This document shows, in pieces, positions 7,137 through 12,406 of a stretch of DNA of 15,911 bases (within the stretch, counting starts at the first letter, position 1; each line of letters begins with the position of its first letter). Source of the stretch: Sulfurimonas sp. (lineage in GTDB: Bacteria; Campylobacterota; Campylobacteria; Campylobacterales; Sulfurimonadaceae). The notes under the pieces are model-generated. The model did no database searches, was not told the DNA's origin, and saw nothing but the letters and a program-made list of their open reading frames with translations. The position numbers and the translations under genes were made by a program. The stretch spans positions 1 through 15,911 of the forward strand of contig JAMOMX010000095.1 of NCBI GenBank assembly GCA_027066935.1, written 5' to 3'.

Positions 7137-7155
7137 TTAATGGGGATTGGTATAA
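7137..7155 (-). repeat. Copy 2 of the 19-bp perfect dispersed repeat
   Basis: This is the exact reverse complement of 3239-3257. On the minus strand it overlaps the last codons and TAA stop of the GMC oxidoreductase, encoding the end of its C-terminus (TNPH). Sequence either side is unrelated to copy 1 apart from AT-richness. Confidence 0.6.
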
Positions 7156-8810
7156 GATTTAATCACTTTTAAAATTTCATCTGCTATTCTAAAAGAGTTT
7201 GCATAGATTGTCCAAGTGTATGGGACACTTCCACCTGTTGGCATAAACGAGGCATCTGCTACATAAAGGTTGTCCAAATCATGGGTTTTACAATTTTTAT
7301 CTAAAACTGAAGTTTTAACATCATCTCCAAATCTGCATCCACCTGCTACTAAATTTGGTGGAGGTGCTGATGAGATTGAGTAAGTTATATCCTTAGCACC
7401 CATCTCCTTTAAAACTTTCACAGCTTTTTGTGCAAGTTTTTCACCAACTTCTAAGTCATGTGGATGCCCATAAAGATTTATAACTCCAACAGGGGTATTA
7501 AATTTGTCTTTTTCTTTCTCATCAACCCCAATAAAACACTTATCAGTAGGAAGCCAATCATTAAAAACCTCAAATGTTAACTTTCTTGAAGTTGTCAATC
7601 TATTGTGGATTTTATCTCTTAGGGTATCCCCCCACAATATATTTCCACCCTCATCATAAAACTCTCTACTGACACGACTTATGATATTTTGATGTTCAAA
7701 TAAAAAGTCAGTAGTCCCGCCTTTATATTTTTTACCATCTTCTTCAAATTCATAATCATCTTGCAGTGAGCGATTAAAAAATAATCCTACCTGCATAAGT
7801 TCATCTTGCCTCTCTTTGCTTAAATCTTTAAAATCAAATCTACCACTACCACTACCACCAGCTGAAAAGATTAAATTTTTTCCAACTTGTTTGTTAGTGT
7901 TAGCCAAACCGTTAGGAAAATGTTTGTTTTTAGAGTTTAAAAGAAGTCGTACACTCTCTATAGCTTGTGCAGATAAAACAAATATTTTAGCCTCTATAGA
8001 GTGTGATTTTAAATCTTTGTCATAATAGTGCGCAAATGTTACTTTTTTTTCATCACTATCAAGTTTATACACAAAAGCTTCTGGAATTATTTTAGCACTA
8101 CATTTTTGAAGCAAAGCAGCCCTTGCACTCCCTTTTGCTCCAGTTGCACAAGCATAACTTCCACAAAAGTTAGAGTATTCACACCCTTTTCTATCTAATG
8201 CATTTTCAGATAAAATTGCACGAGGAGTTGCGAAACTCTCTAAAGAAAGCTTTTTACATGTTTTGTCAAACCAAGTGGTTACACCATTTTCAAAAAGCTT
8301 AGTATATGGAAACTCTTTTGTACTTCTTGGTTCTAAAAATTTATGTTTTTCAATCTTACCGCTCACACCCACAATATGTTCTACTTTTTCATAATATGGC
8401 TCTAACTCTTCATAAGAGATAACCCAATCAACTATATTAGCACCTTTAATATCTCCATATACACTCTTGAGTTTAAAATCATTTGGCTTCATCCTATGAA
8501 AATATCCACTCATCAAGTTTGATGAACCACCAACCATTGAACCATTCCAAAAGTTCCAATTGTATTCATCTCCATCAAACCTTGTTAAATTGCCATCCTC
8601 ATCTATCTCATTTATAATATGCTTCTCATCTTTTAGCATAGGGATAAATTTATCACGCCTTGATACTGCTAACTCATCTTTTGATATATCCGCTTCTGTA
8701 TAGTTTTTCCCTTTCTCAAGCACCACTACATTAAAGCCTGCTTTTGATAGCTCATAAGCTATTGGTGAACCACCAGCTCCACTTCCAACTATACATATAT
8801 CATAAATCAT
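7137..8810 (-). CDS. GMC-family FAD-dependent dehydrogenase, large subunit
   Basis: A flavoprotein of the glucose-methanol-choline family, oxidising an alcohol or sugar-like substrate. The FAD-binding Rossmann start is IVGSGAGGSPIAYEL (7-21, G9-x-G11-x-x-G14) with an acidic strand end VVLEKG. GMC signature regions include NWNFWNGSMVGGSSNLMSG (84-102) and a C-terminal FAD/substrate segment NLYVADASFMPTGG near 514-527. A cysteine cluster, C210-x5-C216-x4-C221 followed by GAKGS, matches the position of the iron-sulfur loop described for bacterial FAD-glucose dehydrogenases. There is no signal peptide. The gene overlaps the preceding Tat-signal subunit by 4 bp, so it is probably exported as a complex. 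The usual active-site histidine region reads PPNLVAGGCRFG, with no His just before the GG, so the substrate class is uncertain. No cytochrome subunit gene adjoins it. Confidence 0.88.
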   Translation of the reverse strand: MIYDICIVGSGAGGSPIAYELSKAGFNVVVLEKGKNYTEADISKDELAVSRRDKFIPMLKDEKHIINEIDEDGNLTRFDGDEYNWNFWNGSMVGGSSNLMSGYFHRMKPNDFKLKSVYGDIKGANIVDWVISYEELEPYYEKVEHIVGVSGKIEKHKFLEPRSTKEFPYTKLFENGVTTWFDKTCKKLSLESFATPRAILSENALDRKGCEYSNFCGSYACATGAKGSARAALLQKCSAKIIPEAFVYKLDSDEKKVTFAHYYDKDLKSHSIEAKIFVLSAQAIESVRLLLNSKNKHFPNGLANTNKQVGKNLIFSAGGSGSGRFDFKDLSKERQDELMQVGLFFNRSLQDDYEFEEDGKKYKGGTTDFLFEHQNIISRVSREFYDEGGNILWGDTLRDKIHNRLTTSRKLTFEVFNDWLPTDKCFIGVDEKEKDKFNTPVGVINLYGHPHDLEVGEKLAQKAVKVLKEMGAKDITYSISSAPPPNLVAGGCRFGDDVKTSVLDKNCKTHDLDNLYVADASFMPTGGSVPYTWTIYANSFRIADEILKVIKSYTNPH

Positions 8811-9289
8811 AAAAGTGCCTCTTTTGGTTGTGGAAGACCTGTTTTAAAATTTAACCATTCCCAACCACTTCCAGAAGATACATTATATACAGGATCACTA
8901 AAAACTGCTTCCATTATATATGTAAGCATCCTGTTTATAAAGCGATCACCCCATCTAGTTTGAGAGATTAATATCAACACTTTTTGCCTTTGTAGAGAAT
9001 CTAATTTTATATAGGCTTTACCAAATAGCTTTATTGCTTCTTCATTTAGCCATTTTATACCATTTTTGATATGCTTTTTTTCATCTTCATCTATACGCGA
9101 ATGGCTTAGTATTATTTGTAAATACTTACTCATATTAACACCTAATTTTTTAGCATGTGGGAATAGATCGTATTGAAGTATTTTTATTGTTTGAATAGGG
9201 GTAGTTACACTAAAAAGCTCACAACCACTCAGCACTAAAACAGATGAGCTTAAAAAACCAGCTTTTAAAAAGTTTCTTCTATTTATCAT
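8807..9289 (-). CDS. Gluconate 2-dehydrogenase subunit 3-like Tat lipoprotein
   Basis: A 160-residue small subunit typical of membrane or periplasmic GMC dehydrogenases (gluconate 2-dehydrogenase subunit 3 family). The N-terminus has a twin-arginine signal, RRNFLKAGF (R4-R5), and then a lipobox LSGC with Cys23, so the mature protein is probably a lipoprotein exported folded through Tat. The body includes an ILQYDLFPHAKKLG-like segment, then a helical core, and the family-like end VYNVSSGSGWEWLNFKTGLP. It is translationally coupled to the flavoprotein (ATGA overlap), consistent with the small subunit carrying the large one out by hitch-hiking, which is known for this family. A possible promoter lies at 9361-9388. 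The ribosome-binding site is weak. Confidence 0.85.
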   Translation of the reverse strand: MINRRNFLKAGFLSSSVLVLSGCELFSVTTPIQTIKILQYDLFPHAKKLGVNMSKYLQIILSHSRIDEDEKKHIKNGIKWLNEEAIKLFGKAYIKLDSLQRQKVLILISQTRWGDRFINRMLTYIMEAVFSDPVYNVSSGSGWEWLNFKTGLPQPKEALL

Positions 9290-9360
9290 AATATATTGTA
9301 AAAATTTTTCATCTAATATTCTTTAAATAGTATAATAACGAGGGATAAACTTCTAAATAT

Positions 9361-9388
9361 ATTATATGCACATTATAAAAAGGGGCAA
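9361..9388 (-). promoter_or_regulatory. Candidate promoter for the GMC dehydrogenase operon
   Basis: On the minus strand TTGCCC (9383-9388), 16 nt spacer, then a perfect TATAAT (9361-9366). It lies about 72 nt upstream of the subunit 3 start. A second AT-rich candidate, TATACT, is closer to the gene. The 9290-9443 gap otherwise contains only the hairpin at 9413-9435. Confidence 0.4.
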
Positions 9389-9412
9389 GAAGAATAGAAG
9401 AGTTTAGTTGTT

Positions 9413-9435
9413 AAACAGAGCTAAAAGCTCTATTT
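9413..9435 (-). terminator. Hairpin terminator after the cysteine-rich peptide gene
   Basis: On the minus strand AAATAGAGCT, loop TTT, AGCTCTGTTT: six perfect pairs extended by a U-G and three A-U pairs, ending in a short U-run (GUUU). It begins 9 nt after the TAA-region end of the gene at 9444. It would separate this gene from the dehydrogenase operon downstream. Confidence 0.65.
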
Positions 9436-9443
9436 AAAAGTGA

Positions 9444-9689
9444 CTATTTAGATCCACACTTACCAGCACCACATTTCATAGTACTAGCAGCTTTTTTACC
9501 TTTACAATTGCACTTTTCATCTTTACATACAATTCCTTTTTCACAATTCTTTGCACATTTTTCATTACAATCTTTTTCAGATTTAGTTGCACACTTTCCA
9601 CAGTTAGCGCCTGCTAAAAGAGTTGTAGACCCCAAACTCATATATAATGCAGCTCCTAGAAGAAGTGCTGATACCTTTAACTTACCCAT
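9444..9689 (-). CDS. Secreted cysteine-rich small protein with KCG motifs, possible modified-peptide precursor
   Basis: An 81-residue protein with a clear signal peptide (about 1-28, ending LLAGA) and a mature part of about 54 residues containing 10 cysteines (30, 33, 41, 45, 49, 55, 60, 62, 73, 78) and many lysines. Notable motifs are NCGKC at the mature N-terminus and KCGAGKCG at the end. The C-terminal motif resembles the KCG-rich cores of HvfA/BufA-type precursors, secreted peptides modified by DUF692 (MNIO) enzymes to bind copper. No DUF692 or DoxX gene is present in the window, so that is only a resemblance. A metallothionein-like metal or redox buffer is the alternative. AAGGAT lies 5 nt before the ATG. 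It diverges from a two-component system, which probably controls it. Confidence 0.8.
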   Translation of the reverse strand: MGKLKVSALLLGAALYMSLGSTTLLAGANCGKCATKSEKDCNEKCAKNCEKGIVCKDEKCNCKGKKAASTMKCGAGKCGSK

Positions 9690-9719
9690 GTTTTATCCTT
9701 GTATTTTTATTGTGAAAGT

Positions 9720-9725
9720 ATTATA
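9720..9725 (-). promoter_or_regulatory. Probable -10 element for the cysteine-rich peptide gene
   Basis: TATAAT on the minus strand, 30 nt before the ATG at 9689. No recognisable -35 is present; instead the TGTGTA repeats (9735-9751) begin 10 nt upstream of it, the arrangement of an activator-dependent promoter. Confidence 0.45.
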
Positions 9726-9734
9726 TCTAAGTTA

Positions 9735-9751
9735 TGTGTACTGTTTGTGTA
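9735..9751. promoter_or_regulatory. TGTGTA tandem direct repeat, candidate response-regulator binding site
   Basis: TGTGTA at 9735-9740 recurs at 9746-9751, an 11-bp period, i.e. one helical turn. OmpR/PhoB-type regulators characteristically bind tandem direct repeats of this spacing. It lies in the 93-bp region between the cysteine-rich peptide and its divergent OmpR-type regulator, upstream of both starts. Inference from spacing and context. Confidence 0.4.
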
Positions 9752-9782
9752 TTTATGATAAAATTTACCTTAAGAGGTTATT

Positions 9783-10436
9783 ATGAAAATATTACTTATG
9801 GAAGATGACGCTGTTTTATCTGATATTTTACTAGATTATTTACAAGAGTCATGGCAAGTTGAGTATGCTTATAATACTCAAGAAGTTTATGATAAACTTG
9901 AGAACACAAAATACGACCTATTCATATTTGACATAAATGTAGCAGGGAAAAGTGGACTGGAACTTTTAAAAGAGTTAAGAGAGTTTAATAACACCACCCC
10001 AACTATCATCATAACGGCTTATACAGATACAGATTATCTAAAACAAGCATTTGAATTTGGTGCATGTGACTATATAAAAAAACCTTTTGATTTAGAAGAA
10101 TTAAATGCTCGTATATTAAATGTAAAAACAATCTTTAATATTCAAAATAAAATCCAAATAGAGATTAGCTCAAATATATATTTTAATGCTTCAAAAAAAC
10201 AGATAATAAATAAAGATAAATTTTTTACAATTAGCACAAAAGATACTAGAATTTTAGAATATTTTCTTAAAAATCAAAATCGTTTAATAAGCAACGAAGA
10301 GTTAACTCAAAATATTTGGGATTTTGACAAGATGCCAAGTGATGCAACTATTCGTTCCCATATTAGAACTTTAAGAGATTTAATTGGTAAAGATAAGATT
10401 AGTACCATAAGAGGGAATGGCTATATATATGAATGA
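9783..10436 (+). CDS. OmpR/PhoB-family response regulator
   Basis: A 217-residue transcription factor with an N-terminal receiver domain (about 1-118) and a C-terminal winged-helix DNA-binding domain (about 125-217). Receiver residues are intact: acidic pocket E7-D8-D9, phosphoacceptor D50 in LFIFDINVAGKSG, switch Thr78 and Lys100 before Pro101. The output domain ends in ATIRSHIRTLRDLIG and STIRGNGYIYE, the usual recognition helix and wing of this family. A strong AAGAGG ribosome-binding site precedes the ATG. It overlaps the histidine kinase gene, so the pair is co-translated. The likeliest targets are its own operon and the divergent cysteine-rich peptide through the TGTGTA repeats. The signal is unknown; metal or envelope stress fits the neighbour but is unproven. 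Confidence 0.94.
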   Translation: MKILLMEDDAVLSDILLDYLQESWQVEYAYNTQEVYDKLENTKYDLFIFDINVAGKSGLELLKELREFNNTTPTIIITAYTDTDYLKQAFEFGACDYIKKPFDLEELNARILNVKTIFNIQNKIQIEISSNIYFNASKKQIINKDKFFTISTKDTRILEYFLKNQNRLISNEELTQNIWDFDKMPSDATIRSHIRTLRDLIGKDKISTIRGNGYIYE

Positions 10437-11571
10437 AGTTACCTCTAAATCATTTTGGCTTTTTTTAACTCTTTATCTTGGAAGCTCTTTTATTTTCTTA
10501 TTTAGCTCTAGCTACTGGTTTTATACTGCTCAAACTTCTGTGCAAAAAAGTTCTGATTATTATAAACTAAAACATATAAGCGATCAAATTAGTACAGAAG
10601 TTATAAAAGCTCATATGATGGATTATCCATTTAAACTCAAATCTTACGGTAATACTAAAGTAGGTCTATATGATAAAAATAAACAACTAAAATATGGAAC
10701 AAAAATTCAAGAGATTGATTTTGACAAAGATTATTATATGCAAGATAATATTTTTACAGTTATATCTCAAGGAACCGCTAACCATCTTAATATATCTTAT
10801 GTAGTTGTTCAAAGTATAGAGTGTGCCTCTTCACTTAAAAAAATTAGAGAAAAAATATTTTTAGTTACTACTATTATTGCAATTTTTATTATAGTGATAT
10901 CTGTTATCCTTGCTAAGATATTTTTAAGACCAATAAAAAATAAAATTCAAGAGATAGAGGAGTTTGTAAAAGATACTACTCATGAATTAAACACCCCAAT
11001 AACTGCCTTAATGATGAGCACTTCAAGAGTAAGAGATAAAAAATCTTATGATGAAAAAATTATACAAAACATATCAATTAGCACAAAACAATTGTATGAA
11101 ATATATTCATCTTTAAGTTATCTAAGCTTTGAATCTAAAGAGGAAGATGAGAAGATTATGTTTGATGATGTCATACAAGAGTCTATAAAATATTTTAATG
11201 AACTCTTAGAGAGAAAAAATATCTCTTTATTGTTTAATAAAAATTCTTGTCAATTAAATATAGCCCCAACAAAAGCAAAAATGCTTATAAATAATTTGCT
11301 TAGTAACGCAATAAAATATTCCCATCCAAACAGCACTATATCAATAGAGATATCACAAGATAAATTTAAAATAAAAGATGAGGGTATAGGGATAAAAAAA
11401 GATAAATTAAATACTATTTTCAAAAGATTTTCTCGTGCAAATTCTTATGCTGGTGGATTTGGGGTAGGTTTGAATATAGTAGATGAAATTGTAAAAAAAT
11501 ATAATTTTAAGATAAAAATAGACTCTCAAGTTGATATTGGAACAGATATCACTATTTATTTTACAACCTAG
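10429..11571 (+). CDS. Membrane sensor histidine kinase, partner of the preceding regulator
   Basis: Counting from the ATG at 10429, the protein has 380 residues: a transmembrane helix at about 9-30, a short periplasmic sensor of about 110 residues (30-142), a second helix (143-164), then the kinase core. The H-box is KDTTHELNTPITAL with His185, the N-box NLLSNAIKYSHP, and the G boxes KDEGIGI and GGFGVGLNIVDE, with an F-box FKRFSRA between them. All catalytic elements are present. No HAMP domain is obvious. An ATG at 10417 is in frame, but the GAGGG ribosome-binding site (10411-10415) abuts it, so 10429 is preferred; either start overlaps the regulator gene. The 3' end overlaps the convergent gene by 11 bp. 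The sensed signal is not evident. Confidence 0.92.
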   Translation: MNEVTSKSFWLFLTLYLGSSFIFLFSSSYWFYTAQTSVQKSSDYYKLKHISDQISTEVIKAHMMDYPFKLKSYGNTKVGLYDKNKQLKYGTKIQEIDFDKDYYMQDNIFTVISQGTANHLNISYVVVQSIECASSLKKIREKIFLVTTIIAIFIIVISVILAKIFLRPIKNKIQEIEEFVKDTTHELNTPITALMMSTSRVRDKKSYDEKIIQNISISTKQLYEIYSSLSYLSFESKEEDEKIMFDDVIQESIKYFNELLERKNISLLFNKNSCQLNIAPTKAKMLINNLLSNAIKYSHPNSTISIEISQDKFKIKDEGIGIKKDKLNTIFKRFSRANSYAGGFGVGLNIVDEIVKKYNFKIKIDSQVDIGTDITIYFTT

Positions 11572-11998
11572 AATTGAGTCCTTTTGTAATTGCATCATTT
11601 ATTTCTTGCTTATAATTAGGGTTTAAACCAACTAACTCTCTATCAAATTTTATTACAATATCTTTAGTAGCATTTGGATGCCTACATAGTGTTACAAGAA
11701 CTTCCATATAACCATCAAACTGTGGGTTAACTCTAATCCCTAGCTTTTTTGGGATACTACCATGATGTTTAATAATCAAATCAAGAGCTTCACTTAATTG
11801 TCTACTTGATGACATTCTGTTTCTAATTATATATCTTAAAGAATCTAGATCTGTTTTTACTGAGGGTTTAATAGGCTTTTTTTCAGGCGGTACTTTTTTA
11901 GTATTTTTTATTTTATTTGGTAAAAATACTAAAAAAATCAGCACTCCTAGAACTACTAATAATCCTACAATAGTCTTTATAAGTAATGATAATTCCAT
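11561..11998 (-). CDS. Hypothetical membrane-anchored protein (145 aa)
   Basis: I do not recognise a named family. One N-terminal transmembrane helix (about 5-27) is followed by a Lys/Pro-rich linker (PPEKKPIKPSVK, 37-48) and a compact, mostly helical domain of about 95 residues facing the cytoplasm or periplasm. That domain includes RNRMSSSRQLSEALDLIIKHHG and LVTLCRHPNATKDIVIKFD. The domain style and the linker suggest a conserved lineage-specific protein. It follows the 54-residue membrane peptide by 16 nt and the tRNA-Ser gene beyond it, so all three may share one transcript. Its last 11 bp overlap the end of the histidine kinase on the other strand, leaving no room for an intergenic terminator. 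Confidence 0.75.
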   Translation of the reverse strand: MELSLLIKTIVGLLVVLGVLIFLVFLPNKIKNTKKVPPEKKPIKPSVKTDLDSLRYIIRNRMSSSRQLSEALDLIIKHHGSIPKKLGIRVNPQFDGYMEVLVTLCRHPNATKDIVIKFDRELVGLNPNYKQEINDAITKGLNSRL

Positions 11999-12014
11999 CT
12001 TAGTAATCCATTAT

Positions 12015-12179
12015 TTAGTCTTGTGAATTGTTGCTATCAACCTTTGGTGTGCTTACTTCAACAGAGTGAGGTTCACTAATCTCTACTTTTTTTTCTGTAT
12101 CGGTTGTCATTAAAGAGATAAGTGTTACACCTAACATCACTACTAATGTAAAAACCGTTATCTTAAAATTACTACTCAT
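12015..12179 (-). CDS. Small single-pass membrane protein (54 aa)
   Basis: The frame can be extended upstream, but the extension would read through the tRNA-Ser gene. The supported start is the ATG at 12177-12179, preceded by AAAGGG at 8 nt. The product begins MSSNFK, followed by one transmembrane helix (about residues 6-24) and a short hydrophilic acidic/Ser-rich tail of 30 residues. No family recognised. It lies between tRNA-Ser and the 145-residue membrane protein, all on the minus strand, and is likely co-transcribed with them. Confidence 0.65.
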   Translation of the reverse strand: MSSNFKITVFTLVVMLGVTLISLMTTDTEKKVEISEPHSVEVSTPKVDSNNSQD

Positions 12180-12195
12180 TTTATTTACCCTTTTA

Positions 12196-12283
12196 TGGTG
12201 GACAGCTAGGGATTCGAACCCTAGATAGGTTACCCTATACCCGCGTTCCAGGCGAGCGCCTTCGACCACTCGGCCAGCTATCC
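12196..12283 (-). tRNA. tRNA-Ser (anticodon GGA)
   Basis: The minus strand folds as an 88-nt class II tRNA with encoded CCA. The acceptor stem is GGATAGC with GCTGTCC (one G-U pair). The D-arm region is GCCGAGTGG. The anticodon stem-loop is CTCGC-CTGGAAC-GCGGG with anticodon GGA, reading UCC and UCU. A long variable arm (TATAGGGTAACCTAT) follows, then the T arm CTAGGGTTCGAATCCCTAG. The long variable arm and anticodon identify serine. In this fold the discriminator base is A. AT-rich -10-like sequence (TATAGT, 12300-12305) lies just upstream on the minus strand. Confidence 0.96.
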
Positions 12284-12364
12284 TTCTTATGCGAATTCTA
12301 CTATAATATAACTAATAAAGTATTTAAAGCTTATGATAAAAAGAGTTGCTAAGATGCTTTTTAG

Positions 12365-12370
12365 TATAAT
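12365..12370 (+). promoter_or_regulatory. Candidate -10 element for the DUF1538-PII gene
   Basis: A perfect TATAAT lies 36 nt before the TTG start at 12407. No -35 hexamer at proper spacing was recognised; TTGCTA at 12346 is too close. It shares the 123-bp divergent gap with the tRNA-Ser promoter region. Confidence 0.35.
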
Positions 12371-12406
12371 TTATGAAGTAATTACAAAATTTATGAGGAT
12401 ATATGC

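Noticed and set aside
11407..11598. Minus-strand open frame antisense to the end of the histidine kinase
   Set aside because: It lies opposite conserved kinase G-box codons and has no start signal; a shadow frame.
12180..12269. N-terminal 30-residue extension of the small membrane protein frame
   Set aside because: Its codons lie mostly within tRNA-Ser on the same strand; the ATG at 12177-12179 has a good AAAGGG site and gives a sensible membrane protein start.
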